The position numbers were made by a program, and so were the translations under genes. The notes beneath the pieces are model-generated. The model had not been told where the DNA came from. It ran no database searches and saw nothing but the letters and a program-made list of their open reading frames with translations. From a filamentous cyanobacterium CCP2 (lineage in GTDB: Bacteria > Cyanobacteriota > Cyanobacteriia > Elainellales > Elainellaceae): a stretch of DNA of 42,948 nt. Numbering within the stretch: the first letter of the stretch is position 1; the number at the start of each line of letters is the position of its first letter. The DNA is taken from positions 1-42,948 of the forward strand of contig PVWD01000018.1 of the NCBI GenBank assembly GCA_003003615.1, written 5' to 3'. Shown in pieces: positions 33,735 to 42,026 of the stretch.

Positions 33735-34904
33735 ATGAGGACACGCCCACCATTTCCGCTTTCTCGTCGTCAAGTCTTACGCGGTCTGCTGGCCACCAGC
33801 GCCTTTGGGTTGACCGTAAAACTCGGAGCCTGCGCTGATTCCTCTGCTGGCGGTGGAGGAGGTAGTGCCGATAATCTCGTCATGGGCTTTGTTTACGTCG
33901 GCCCCCGCGATGATTATGGTTACAACCAGGCCCATGCTGAAGGTCATGATCATGCTTCGACGCTGGAGGGAGTCACGACTGTTGAAGAAGCGAACGTACC
34001 CGAAACCACTGCCGTTCAAGAATCGATTCGCAGCATGATTGATTTGGACGGAGCATCGGTGATTTTTGCCACCTCCTTTGGCTACTTTGATCCCCATGTG
34101 CTGGCTCTGGCAGAGGAATATCCTGATGTGCAGTTCTTTCACTGCGGCGGACTGTACCAAGAGGGCGTTCATCCTGAAAATGTGGGCAGCTACTTTGGCT
34201 ACATTGACGAAGCCCAGTACATTGCAGGCATTGTGGCGGCCCATGCTTCCAATAGCAAGCGACTCGGCTTCATTGCCGCTAAACCGATTCCCCAAGTGCT
34301 CCGCAATATTAACAGCTTCACGTTAGGGGCACGCAGCATTGATCCTAGCGTGACGACCCAGGTGATTTTCACAGGCGATTGGTCGTTGCCGGTGCGGGAA
34401 GCAGAAGCCGCCAACAGTATGGCCGATCAAGGAGTGGATGTTCTGACTTGCCATGTGGACAGTCCCAAGGTAGTGGTTGAAACGGCAGAACGTCGGGGCA
34501 TTTTCTCATCGGGATACCACGCCAATCAGGTGGATCTGGCTCCGACTGGATATTTAACTGGAGCAGAGTGGAACTGGGCTGGCGTGTATGAGCAGTATGT
34601 CCAGATGATTCAGGAGGGCAAAACCTTGATGAATGGCGGCATTCCCCATCTGGTGCGGGGCGGACTCCAGGAAGAATTTCTCAAGCTGTCGCCCTATGGT
34701 TCTGCGGTGAGTGAAGAGGCGAAAAAAGCGGCGGATGCAGCCAAAGCGCAGATCGTGTCGGGGGAATTGGTAATTTATGACGGTGAAATCAAAGATAACC
34801 AGGGCACTGTGGTGATTGAAAACGGGAAGAAATTAGAGCAGACGGCCCTAGAACTGGAGCAAATGGATTGGCTGGTGGAAGGCGTGTCCGGCAGCGTTGG
34901 GTAA
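33735..34904 (+). CDS. BMP-family ABC transporter substrate-binding lipoprotein
   Basis: 389 residues, extracytoplasmic binding protein of the Med/PnrA/BMP family, whose members bind nucleosides, purines or related heterocycles. The N-terminus has a twin-arginine motif (SRRQVLRG) and a lipobox-like LGAC with Cys about 33. Family blocks include NLVMGFVYVGPRDDYGYNQA, SVIFATSFGYFDP, FFHCGG, VGSYFGYIDEAQYIAGIVAA and KRLGFIAAKP. Strong ribosome site AAGGAGG. First of nine plus-strand genes; followed after 63 bases by its permeases. The usual double ATPase of this importer class is not next to it. Confidence 0.9.
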   Translation: MRTRPPFPLSRRQVLRGLLATSAFGLTVKLGACADSSAGGGGGSADNLVMGFVYVGPRDDYGYNQAHAEGHDHASTLEGVTTVEEANVPETTAVQESIRSMIDLDGASVIFATSFGYFDPHVLALAEEYPDVQFFHCGGLYQEGVHPENVGSYFGYIDEAQYIAGIVAAHASNSKRLGFIAAKPIPQVLRNINSFTLGARSIDPSVTTQVIFTGDWSLPVREAEAANSMADQGVDVLTCHVDSPKVVVETAERRGIFSSGYHANQVDLAPTGYLTGAEWNWAGVYEQYVQMIQEGKTLMNGGIPHLVRGGLQEEFLKLSPYGSAVSEEAKKAADAAKAQIVSGELVIYDGEIKDNQGTVVIENGKKLEQTALELEQMDWLVEGVSGSVG

Positions 34905-34967
34905 TTACTGGAGTAAAACGCGGGTGAAACGCGGGTGAAATACTGGGTCAATTACTGGTAAATTACA

Positions 34968-36059
34968 ATGACAATTTCCTGGCGCAGTCAATTAGAAAAA
35001 GTTTGTATCCCGATCGGCGCGCTTTTGGTTTCGTTGATCATTTTCGGAGTATTTTGTGCGTTTGCTGGAGCCAATCCGTTTGGGGTATATCATTCGATCT
35101 ACCGCGCGGCTTTTGGCACGTGGGGGTCATTTCAAAATACGCTGATTCGGGCGGCTCCGCTAATGCTGAGTTCCCTCTGTACCCTGCTGCCTGCTCGATT
35201 AGGACTGGTGATTATTGGCAATGAAGGGGCGATCGTGATTGGCGGTGTGGCGGCTGTGGCGGCGGGATTAACCCTGGCAGATTTTGGTTTGCCCACTCTG
35301 ATGATTCAACTGGGCATGGCCCTTGCTGGAATGCTGATTGGCGGATTGTGGATTGGAGCGGTCGGAGCATTGCGCCATTATCGAGCGGTGAACGAAACGA
35401 TTAGCAGCTTGTTGCTGAACTATATTGCGATCGCCTTGATGAATCATCTGGTGAATGGCCCGATGCGCGATCCCAGTTCGCTGAATAAACCATCGAGTTT
35501 CCCAATTCCCGATGTACATATGCTGGGAAATTTACCCGGTACGCGAGTCCATTATGGCTTGCTCTATGGCATCATTGCTTGCGCGATCGCCTATTTCTTG
35601 ATTCAGCGCACCACCTTTGGTTTTGCGGCTCGTACGGCAGGAGGCAATATTCGGGCTGCCCGGTTGGCAGGATTACCCGTCGGCAAGTTAACTATGGCGA
35701 TTTGCTTCCTGGCGGGTTCCTGTGCGGGGTTAGCGGGTATGGTGGAAGTGGCGGCGGTTCACGGCCGGGCTAATGAGTCCCTGAATGCGAACTATGGCTA
35801 TGGTGGGGTGCTGGTGGCTTTCATCGCCCGGCAAAATCCCTTGGCAGCAAGCCTGGTTTCCCTACTGTTGGGTGGCATTCTGGCTAGTGGCGGCATTCTC
35901 CAACGATCGCATAACTTACCCGATGCAACGGTTCTGGTGTTTCAAGGCATTGTCTTTTTGGTGGTGCTGTTTAGCGATTCTCTCTACGGCAAGCTAGCCA
36001 TTTTTCAAGCGCGATCGGTTTCTTTGCCTCCTGCTGCTCCTGCTGCCACCAGCGTTTAG
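34968..36059 (+). CDS. ABC permease, purine/nucleoside type (YufP-like)
   Basis: 363 residues with about nine hydrophobic helices, first permease of a BMP-type importer. Recognisable segments are MLSSLCTLLPARLGLVIIGNEGAIVIGG, AVNETISSLLLNYIAIALMN (the conserved NETI block) and GGNIRAARLAGLPVGK followed by GSCAGLAGMVEVAAVHGRAN. The leader has a doubled ACGCGGGTGAA. No strong ribosome site. The stop codon is directly followed by a dispersed repeat. Works with the permease at 36216 and the binding protein at 33735. Confidence 0.9.
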   Translation: MTISWRSQLEKVCIPIGALLVSLIIFGVFCAFAGANPFGVYHSIYRAAFGTWGSFQNTLIRAAPLMLSSLCTLLPARLGLVIIGNEGAIVIGGVAAVAAGLTLADFGLPTLMIQLGMALAGMLIGGLWIGAVGALRHYRAVNETISSLLLNYIAIALMNHLVNGPMRDPSSLNKPSSFPIPDVHMLGNLPGTRVHYGLLYGIIACAIAYFLIQRTTFGFAARTAGGNIRAARLAGLPVGKLTMAICFLAGSCAGLAGMVEVAAVHGRANESLNANYGYGGVLVAFIARQNPLAASLVSLLLGGILASGGILQRSHNLPDATVLVFQGIVFLVVLFSDSLYGKLAIFQARSVSLPPAAPAATSV

Positions 36060-36160
36060 GGACGGGCAAGATGCCCATCCCACAAGAGCCAGAAGGACGG
36101 GCAAAAGAGGCCTATCCCACGAGAGTTCTAGTCAGTAGGGTGGGCACTGCCCACCAAAAT
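36060..36160. repeat. Cluster of three dispersed repeats between the permease genes
   Basis: Reverse copy of the GGGCATCTTGCCC family at 36060-36086 directly after the permease stop, a diverged copy at 36095-36125, and a GTAGGGTGGGCACTGCCCACC element at 36135-36158. Confidence 0.75.
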
Positions 36161-36215
36161 TCAGTGTCAACTGAGTGTCGTTCACCGCATTAAAAATTTT
36201 TCATGGAGAATTGCG

Positions 36216-37142
36216 ATGAGTGCAGATTTGGGTTGGTGGGGTGTTCCCCTTGCCATTCTGGCCGGAACCTTACGCGGCAGTGCTCCGTTTCTGTTTGTCA
36301 GTTTGGGCGAATGTTTGACGGAAAAGAGCGGCAAAATCAACCTGGGCTTAGAAGGCTCCTTGCTGATGGGAGCCATGAGTGCCTATGCCATTTCCTATTT
36401 GACGGGTTCTCCCTGGACAGGAGTAATTGTGGCGGGGATTGCTGGAATGGCTTTAGGGGGCATCCACGGCTGGCTGGCTCAACAACCTCGCGTCAACGAT
36501 GTGGCCGTCGGCATCGCTATGATCATTTTTGGCAGCGGCCTCGCCTTTTTCCTGGGTAAGCCGTTTATTCAACCTGTCGCACCTCAACTTCCCTCGATCG
36601 CCTTTGGCAGTTGGAGTAGCAGTCCCCAGCTTGAGTCCGCCCTGCGCGTGTCGCCATTGTTCATTCTAGGAGTCCTGATTGCGCCCTTGATGCAGTGGTT
36701 TTTCCGTTCCACTCGCTGGGGTTTACTCGTTCGGGCCGTGGGAGACAGTCCCGATGCGGCCAGAGCAATGGGCATTTCCATCTTCAAAGTGCGGCTACTT
36801 AGCATTATGGTGGGCAGTGCGTTGGCGGGAGTTGGTGGAGCGTTTCTCTCGCTGTATTACCCGGGCAGTTGGACAGAGCGGATTTCCAGTGGACAGGGTT
36901 TGATGGCGGTAGCATTAGTCATTTTCGCCCGATGGAACCCCATGCAGTGTCTTTATGCTTCCCTACTGTTTGGCGGTGCCCAGGCGATCGGCCCTGCGTT
37001 GCAATCCGTTGGGGTAGATGCTTACTACTACCTGTTCAACGCCTCACCCTACATCCTGACCCTACTGATCATGATTATCACCTGTTCACCTAAACGCACC
37101 CTAACCGGAGTTCCTGGTGCATTGGGTCAAACCCAAGAGTGA
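36216..37142 (+). CDS. ABC permease, purine/nucleoside type (YufQ-like)
   Basis: 308 residues, about eight to nine hydrophobic helices, second permease of the BMP-type importer. Segments LRGSAPFLFVSLGECLTEKS, GKINLGLEGSLLMGAMSAY (the conserved NLGLEG block) and RAVGDSPDAARAMGISIFKV, then GVGGAFLSLYYPGSW, are typical. Ribosome site TGGAGAA before the ATG. Separated from the first permease by about 155 bases filled with dispersed repeats, so the operon may have been stretched by repeat insertion. Confidence 0.9.
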   Translation: MSADLGWWGVPLAILAGTLRGSAPFLFVSLGECLTEKSGKINLGLEGSLLMGAMSAYAISYLTGSPWTGVIVAGIAGMALGGIHGWLAQQPRVNDVAVGIAMIIFGSGLAFFLGKPFIQPVAPQLPSIAFGSWSSSPQLESALRVSPLFILGVLIAPLMQWFFRSTRWGLLVRAVGDSPDAARAMGISIFKVRLLSIMVGSALAGVGGAFLSLYYPGSWTERISSGQGLMAVALVIFARWNPMQCLYASLLFGGAQAIGPALQSVGVDAYYYLFNASPYILTLLIMIITCSPKRTLTGVPGALGQTQE

Positions 37143-37163
37143 TTCATCAGAACATTCCAAAAC

Positions 37164-37199
37164 TCTTGTGGAGTGGGCATCTTGCCCCCCAGTCCATCC
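37164..37199. repeat. Dispersed repeat, GTGGAGTGGGCATCTTGCCC copy
   Basis: Forward copy just after the second permease. It lies inside an open frame that would extend the following gene upstream, a reason to reject that longer start. Confidence 0.75.
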
Positions 37200-37260
37200 A
37201 GCTTCACCCTGTTCAAACGATCGAATTCCATCATCCCAAGCTGTAAACCAAGCAAAGACG

Positions 37261-37755
37261 GTGATTCAACCTATTTCCTCTCAAAATCTATCTTCTCAAA
37301 ATCCATCCTCTCAAACCCGATCGACTCCTGCTCCGGTTGCCCCTACCCATCTGCATTTAGCCGTGAATGGAACCCTCATGCGCGGACTTGCTCTAAACGG
37401 CAACCTGAAAGCGATCGGAGCCACCTATCTCCGAGAAGCGAAAACGGCTCCTGTATATCGGCTCTGGTCTATTCAAGACTGCTATCCAGCGATGTTGCGA
37501 GTGGCAGAAGGGGGAGCGGCGATCGATTTAGAAATTTGGGCGATTCCCGCGATCGGTTTAGGAACTTTATTGCTTCAGGAACCGCCTGGACTGTGTATTG
37601 GCAAAGTTGAATTAGAGAATGGTGAACAAGTGCTCGGTGTCCTGGGTGAGCCTTACTGCTGTGAAGCGGGGCAGGAAATTACTCAGTGGGGGGGATGGCG
37701 TGCCTACTGCCAATCTCGTGAAATGCCTGTAACTGTTCAGGTGGGTGAAAACTGA
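37261..37755 (+). CDS. Stand-alone allophanate hydrolase C-terminal (AtzF-C) domain protein
   Basis: About 164 residues. After a low-complexity Ser/Gln/Asn head (15-bp repeats encoding NLSSQ, NPSSQ) comes a domain matching the C-terminal part of allophanate hydrolase: HLAVNGTLMRGLALNGNLKA, a TAPVYRLWSI block, then AIDLEIWAIPAIGLGTLLLQ and GLCIGKVELENGEQVLGVLG. In AtzF this domain handles the N-carboxycarbamate made by the amidase half. No amidase half is encoded nearby. The GTG at 37261 is a guess; a GTG at 37117 would read through a dispersed repeat, and ATG 37378 is too short. Neighbours are a formamidase and a biuret-hydrolase-like gene. Confidence 0.72.
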   Translation: MIQPISSQNLSSQNPSSQTRSTPAPVAPTHLHLAVNGTLMRGLALNGNLKAIGATYLREAKTAPVYRLWSIQDCYPAMLRVAEGGAAIDLEIWAIPAIGLGTLLLQEPPGLCIGKVELENGEQVLGVLGEPYCCEAGQEITQWGGWRAYCQSREMPVTVQVGEN

Positions 37756-37882
37756 AAGAATGCCGATACCGTAAAATCGATAACTTTTCTCATCTCCTTT
37801 CTCTCCGAAAATTAGGTTCAAATCATGTAAATCAGCAATCATTCCTCTATCTTCCTTCTTTTTAATTTTCATTGCTCTATCC

Positions 37883-37920
37883 GCACTCCCCACTCCCCAT
37901 TCCCTATTTCCTAATCCCCT
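37883..37920. repeat. Short tandem CACTCCC repeat
   Basis: CACTCCCCACTCCCCATTCC then CTATTTCCTAATCCCC, reverse-orientation relative of the heptamers at 2878. Confidence 0.55.
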
Positions 37921-37951
37921 CTCTTTCCCAGTCGTTTACTAGAAAATTCCT

Positions 37952-38989
37952 ATGTCAGGACTTGGTGGATTAAATAAATCTCCTCAAGGTGTTGTACTTG
38001 GATTAGTGCAGTTGCAAAATCCGATCGTTGTAACACCTGATGACCTTGCAGCCCAGACTCAACGGGTTGTTGAGTTGGTTGGTAAGGCGCGGCGCAATTT
38101 ACCCAGTATGGATCTGGTAGTGTTTCCTGAATATGCTCTGCATGGGCTGTCGATGGACACGAATCCAGAAATTATGTGTCGGTTGGATGGGCCGGAGGTG
38201 ATTGCTTTTCAAACTGCCTGTCGGGATAATCAAATCTGGGGTTGCTTTTCCATCATGGAGTACAACCCTCATGGGAATCCTTACAACAGTGGGTTGATCA
38301 TCGATAATCACGGTGAGTTGAAGCTTTACTATCGCAAACTTCATCCCTGGGTTCCGGTTGAACCGTGGGAGCCGGGTAATCTGGGTATTCCTGTCTGCGA
38401 AGGGCCCAATGGCAGCACGATCGCTCTGATTATCTGCCACGATGGGATGTTTCCTGAAATGGCGCGAGAATGCGCCTACAAGGGGGCGGAAATTATGATT
38501 CGCACGGCGGGTTACACAGCACCGATTCGTCATGCCTGGCAGATCACCAATCAGGCGAATGCTTTCTGTAATTTAATGGACACAGCTTCTGTCTGTCTCT
38601 GCGGCAGCGATGGCACCTTTGATTCGATGGGCGAAGGAATGTTTGTTCGATTTGATGGTACGCCTTTAGTCATGGGTAGCCACCGTCCTGATGAAATTAT
38701 TACGGCTGAATTGCGTCCCGATTTAGTCCGGGAAGCTCGTCACCATTGGGGCGTTGAAAATAATCCTTACCAGTTTGGGCATCGGGGCTATGTAGCAGTA
38801 AAAGGTGGAGCGCAAGATTGTCCCTACACCTACATGCAGGATTTGGTCAACGGTCATTATCACCTGCCCTGGGAAGCAGAAGTGATCCACACCGATGGCA
38901 CTTCCTGCGGGTTTCCCCCTCCCACTCGCCTTTATCGTGGCGAAGAATTACCCACGATTCCCGCTTCCCTCACCACTAAACCATCCTGA
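37952..38989 (+). CDS. Formamidase-type nitrilase-superfamily amidase
   Basis: 345 residues. Hydrolyses a short amide (formamide in the closest known enzyme, AmiF) to acid and ammonia. The Glu-Lys-Cys triad is visible: LVVFPEYALHGL (Glu 60), LYYRKLHPW (Lys 129) and LIICHDGMFPEMA (Cys 162). Blocks SIMEYNPHGNPYNSGLIID and VPVEPWEPGNLGIPVCEGP closely resemble Helicobacter AmiF as I remember it, more than aliphatic amidase AmiE. No clear ribosome site precedes the ATG. It follows the AtzF-C gene by about 200 bases and precedes the biuret-hydrolase-like gene. Confidence 0.88.
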   Translation: MSGLGGLNKSPQGVVLGLVQLQNPIVVTPDDLAAQTQRVVELVGKARRNLPSMDLVVFPEYALHGLSMDTNPEIMCRLDGPEVIAFQTACRDNQIWGCFSIMEYNPHGNPYNSGLIIDNHGELKLYYRKLHPWVPVEPWEPGNLGIPVCEGPNGSTIALIICHDGMFPEMARECAYKGAEIMIRTAGYTAPIRHAWQITNQANAFCNLMDTASVCLCGSDGTFDSMGEGMFVRFDGTPLVMGSHRPDEIITAELRPDLVREARHHWGVENNPYQFGHRGYVAVKGGAQDCPYTYMQDLVNGHYHLPWEAEVIHTDGTSCGFPPPTRLYRGEELPTIPASLTTKPS

Positions 38990-38997
38990 ATCATCAC

Positions 38998-39030
38998 TCT
39001 TGTGGGGTGGGCATCTTGCCCGCCCAGTCC
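38998..39030. repeat. Dispersed repeat, GTGGGGTGGGCATCTTGCCC copy
   Basis: Forward copy (CTTGTGGGGTGGGCATCTTG then CCCGCCCAGTCC) in the gap between the formamidase and the cysteine hydrolase. Confidence 0.8.
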
Positions 39031-39055
39031 CCCTATCCCCTCATGGAGGTAACAT

Positions 39056-39742
39056 ATGGGATGTTTTATTGAAGCTGATCCCTATCCCTATCCCTACAAC
39101 GGAGATTTGCGCCCAGAAAATACGGCTCTGATCATCATCGACATGCAGACGGACTTCTGCGGCATTGGTGGCTATGTGGATAAAATGGGCTATGACCTGA
39201 GCCTGACCCGTGCCCCGATCGAACCAATTCAGAAAGTGCTGAGTTTAATGCGCGATCGAGGGTTTCACATTATTCATACCCGTGAGGGCCATCGCCCAGA
39301 TTTATCGGATCTCCCCGAAAACAAGCAGTGGCGATCGCAGCAAATTGGTGCAGGGATTGGTGATGTGGGCCCCTGTGGGCGGATTCTGGTGCGGGGTGAA
39401 CCCGGTTGGGAAATTATTCCTGAACTTCAGCCCCTTCCTGGAGAAGTAGTGATCGACAAACCCGGCAAAGGTTCCTTCTACGCCACTGATCTTGATTTAA
39501 TTTTAAAGCGCAAAAACATTCAAAATATTATCCTGACTGGCATCACAACTGATGTTTGTGTCCATACCACCATGCGAGATGCCAACGATCGCGGTTACGA
39601 GTGTCTGTTGTTATCAGACTGTACTGGAGCGACGGATTATGGGAACTATCTCGCTGCACTGAAAATGATCAAAATGCAGGGTGGGGTTTTTGGCGCGGTG
39701 GCTGACTCCCATGCATTGATTGAGGCTCTGATCACGGGATGA
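39056..39742 (+). CDS. Biuret hydrolase-type cysteine hydrolase (isochorismatase family)
   Basis: 228 residues. Matches biuret amidohydrolase (BiuH), which turns biuret into allophanate and ammonia. The triad is visible as Asp 29 ([13 protein letters not shown]), Lys 135 ([11 protein letters not shown]) and Cys 168 ([14 protein letters not shown]), a constant seven-residue offset from the Asp36/Lys142/Cys175 I recall for the Rhizobium enzyme. [20 protein letters not shown] and [17 protein letters not shown] are nearly family-invariant. RutB-type ureidoacrylate hydrolase is less similar. A good ribosome site (TGGAGG) precedes the ATG. The product allophanate would be a substrate for allophanate hydrolase, whose C-terminal domain is encoded two genes upstream. 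Confidence 0.85.
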   Translation: MGCFIEADPYPYPYNGDLRPENTALIIIDMQTDFCGIGGYVDKMGYDLSLTRAPIEPIQKVLSLMRDRGFHIIHTREGHRPDLSDLPENKQWRSQQIGAGIGDVGPCGRILVRGEPGWEIIPELQPLPGEVVIDKPGKGSFYATDLDLILKRKNIQNIILTGITTDVCVHTTMRDANDRGYECLLLSDCTGATDYGNYLAALKMIKMQGGVFGAVADSHALIEALITG

Positions 39743-39791
39743 GCGATCGTTTTGCGGGGTAGTACTCACTCTATCCTGCTGCTATTTTTGA

Positions 39792-39815
39792 TGGTGGGCA
39801 GTGCTTACCCTACTT
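39792..39815. repeat. GGTGGGCAGTGCTTACCCTAC repeat
   Basis: Copy of the GGTGGG..CCCACC family between the cysteine hydrolase and the second binding protein. Confidence 0.65.
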
Positions 39816-39875
39816 CTATTTATTATTCCGATTTTTCTCCTTTATCTATTCTTAATCTACCCCAGAAACTTTACC

Positions 39876-40916
39876 ATGAACATTCGTCGTCGCTTCTTTT
39901 TACAACTCGGTGCCGGAGCAGCCCTCTCAACGGCATTGCACGCCTGTGCCAATTCGGGACAGTCTACGACTCAAGCAGAAGACGCTTCCAGTTCAGCCTC
40001 CAGTTCTAGCGGTGCAGATCCAGGAAAAATTTCGATCGGTTTTTGGCCTGTCGCAGCGGGATTACCGTTGTTTCTGGCGGTGGAAAAGGGTTATTTCAGA
40101 GAAGTGGGGCTGGATGTGGAAGCGGTGCAGTTTGCCTCGGCGCAACAAGTAGCAGAGGGCATTATTGCGGGACGTTTGCAGGGTTCGGGAAATGGCACGG
40201 CATCGGGTGCATTAGGTCTGGCGGAAATTGCTTCCCCTGGGTTGTTCAAGATTCTGGCATCTAACCCCAGCAATGAAGATCTGAAGCTGGAACAGTTTAT
40301 TGTGGCCAAGGATAGCCCGGTTCAGTCGATCGCCGATCTGGCGGGAATGCGAGTCGCCAGTGGCCCCGGTGCCCAAAATAAAGTGATTGCAGAGGCGGTA
40401 CTCAAGGCAAACGGCATTGAAGATATTGAAGTACTGCAACTGGAAATTCGGCAGCACGTCGCTGCTATAGAATCTGGACAAATTGATGCCGCTTACACCC
40501 TGGAGCCAACCGGCACAGTCGGCGAAATGAATGGCTTGACCCGCATTTTAGAAAACGGCGTGGTGTCAACCTATATTCTGGGTAATCCGAAAGCCCCCTG
40601 GTTTGGTGGTTCGGCCACTTTATCAACTCAGTTTATTGAAGCCTATCCAGAGGCCGCCGCAACCTATGCAGAAGCCTATCGACGGGCGATCGAAGAAATT
40701 CGCACCAATCCTGATGATGTTCGGCAATATCTGGTCGGCTACACCGCCATTGAAGGGGAACTGGTGGAACGAGTACCGCTGGTGGGTTACACCATGTTTG
40801 ATGAATTTACTCCTGAAGATGTGGAGTATTTTCAGGCATTTTTCGACTTTATGACGGAATCGGATGTGTTCTCAAAACGGGTAGAAGTTGCACCATTGAT
40901 TTACAGCCCAGCATGA
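39876..40916 (+). CDS. NMT1/TauA-type ABC substrate-binding lipoprotein
   Basis: 346 residues. The N-terminus MNIRRRFFLQLGAGAAL with the lipobox LHAC-A (Cys about 24) indicates a Tat- or Sec-exported lipoprotein, followed by a Ser/Ala linker. The fold is the THI5/NMT1/SsuA type: ISIGFWPVAAGLPLFLAVEK, GYFREVGLDVEAVQF, MRVASGPGAQNKVIAEAVLK and IESGQIDAAYTLEP. Relatives bind nitrate, taurine, sulfonates, formylaminopyrimidine or similar small molecules; the ligand is not readable here. The ATG at 39876 is preferred over 39801, which would put a hydrophobic stretch before the signal. Partners are the ATPase at 41235 and permease at 42023. Confidence 0.88.
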   Translation: MNIRRRFFLQLGAGAALSTALHACANSGQSTTQAEDASSSASSSSGADPGKISIGFWPVAAGLPLFLAVEKGYFREVGLDVEAVQFASAQQVAEGIIAGRLQGSGNGTASGALGLAEIASPGLFKILASNPSNEDLKLEQFIVAKDSPVQSIADLAGMRVASGPGAQNKVIAEAVLKANGIEDIEVLQLEIRQHVAAIESGQIDAAYTLEPTGTVGEMNGLTRILENGVVSTYILGNPKAPWFGGSATLSTQFIEAYPEAAATYAEAYRRAIEEIRTNPDDVRQYLVGYTAIEGELVERVPLVGYTMFDEFTPEDVEYFQAFFDFMTESDVFSKRVEVAPLIYSPA

Positions 40917-40967
40917 TTGGGGAAGGCTGAGGATTGAATCCAGCATGAAAATGGCTTGAACTAAAGC

Positions 40968-41054
40968 TCTTGTGGGGTGAGCATCTTGCCCGCCCAGCCA
41001 ATCAAGTCTTATCAGTTCTTGTGGGGTGGGCATCTTGCCCGCCCAGTCAATCAA
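40968..41054. repeat. Two tandem copies of the GTGGGGTGGGCATCTTGCCC repeat
   Basis: Both read CTTGTGGGGTG(A/G)GCATC then TTGCCCGCCCAG(C/T)CAATCAA, 11 bases apart, nearly identical, suggesting recent duplication. Confidence 0.85.
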
Positions 41055-41142
41055 ACTTTAACCTGATTCGCTATTTTGTCAGCCTCAGTAGTTCATAGCA
41101 AGAAAAAACTAATTCGGTGTTGCGATCGATCGAGTGTCTTAC

Positions 41143-41186
41143 TGGCAGGCAAGATGCCTGCGCTATGGATGATCTGATTAAATTCT
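41143..41186. repeat. 44-bp direct repeat, left copy
   Basis: TGGCAGGCAAGATGCCTGCG then CTATGGATGATCTGATTAAATTCT. Matches 42894-42937 at 40 of 44 positions, so the ATPase and permease genes lie between direct repeats. Confidence 0.85.
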
Positions 41187-41234
41187 ACAGCTACTCTCAA
41201 TTGTTCAAATCACTATCCGTCGTTCAGAAGACTT

Positions 41235-42026
41235 ATGTTTCAACTAGATTCCCAACAAAGTATTGCTCCCCCTGAAACCTGTATCGAAATTGAGGGTTTG
41301 TCTAAGTCGTTTGGTGGTCAATCACTGTACGATAACTTTGATCTATCATTGCCCATCGGACAGTTTATTTCCATCTTTGGCCCAAATGGCTGTGGTAAGT
41401 CTACGTTAATCAACATGATTAGCGGATTGATCCCGATCGATTCAGGTCGTATTTCCATTAATGGTAAGCCGATTCGTCGATCGCGGATTGGCTACGTGTT
41501 CCAGAACTATCGGGATTCTCTGTTTCCCTGGATGAGCGCCTTTGATAATATTGCTTACCCACTGAAGGTGAAAGGCATGAAGGAGCGAGAATGCCGCGAT
41601 CGGGTGGAGCAACTGATCGCTACTTTCAACATTCGGCTGGATCTAAAGCGGTATCCTTACAGCTTTTCTGGGGGGCAACAGCAATTGATCTCAATTTTGC
41701 GGGCATTAGTCGCCGATCCGGAAGTGCTGTTTCTTGATGAGCCTTTCTCCGCTCTGGATTTTGAAACGACGCTGTTTGTCCGGGACAAGCTGCAAGAAAT
41801 TTTTATGACCGCTCAATTACCCATGCTGATGGTGGTTCATAACCTGGAAGAAGCGGTATATCTAGCGGATACCGTACTGCTGTTGAGCAAACGCCCCACC
41901 CATTTGGTAGCGAAAGTCCCCTTTAAGGCCCCTCGTCCCCGCACCCCAGATACATTGTCATCGCCGGAGTTTGTCCAAGTGAGCCGTCACTGTCTCGATA
42001 TCTTCCAGGAGGAAATGCGGAAATGA
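41235..42026 (+). CDS. ABC transporter ATPase (SsuB/TauB/NrtD type)
   Basis: 263 residues, cytoplasmic ATPase of the NMT1-type importer. Walker A FGPNGCGKSTLINM, Q-loop region YVFQNYRDSLFPWMSAFDNI, signature YSFSGGQQQLISILRAL, Walker B VLFLDEPFSALDFETT and the His switch MVVHNLEEAVYLAD are all intact. The gene ends with an ATGA overlap with the permease start, so the two are translationally coupled. Its partner binding protein lies 318 bases upstream, across repeats. It might also power the ATPase-less BMP-type permeases, but that would be unusual. Confidence 0.92.
   Translation: MFQLDSQQSIAPPETCIEIEGLSKSFGGQSLYDNFDLSLPIGQFISIFGPNGCGKSTLINMISGLIPIDSGRISINGKPIRRSRIGYVFQNYRDSLFPWMSAFDNIAYPLKVKGMKERECRDRVEQLIATFNIRLDLKRYPYSFSGGQQQLISILRALVADPEVLFLDEPFSALDFETTLFVRDKLQEIFMTAQLPMLMVVHNLEEAVYLADTVLLLSKRPTHLVAKVPFKAPRPRTPDTLSSPEFVQVSRHCLDIFQEEMRK

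Larger units (their letters stand above)
40917..41234. other. Repeat-filled gap between binding protein and ATPase
   Basis: 318 bases with no gene. Two forward copies of the GGGCATCTTGCCC family (40968-41005 and 41016-41054) and one CAGGCAAGATGCCTGCGCTA element (41143-41186). Confidence 0.7.

Noticed and set aside
37117-37260. Upstream extension of the AtzF-C gene from GTG 37117
   Set aside because: It overlaps the permease end and passes through a dispersed repeat (37164-37199), so it is unlikely to be protein coding.
37771-37784. NtcA-like site GTAAAATCGATAAC before the formamidase
   Set aside because: The second half-site is AAC instead of TAC and I could not find a matching -10 element at the expected distance. 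No perfect GTA-N8-TAC was found in the other leaders of the locus.
40872-41054. Minus-strand frame with GQDAHPT-like peptides
   Set aside because: It is a translation of two dispersed repeats and not a gene.
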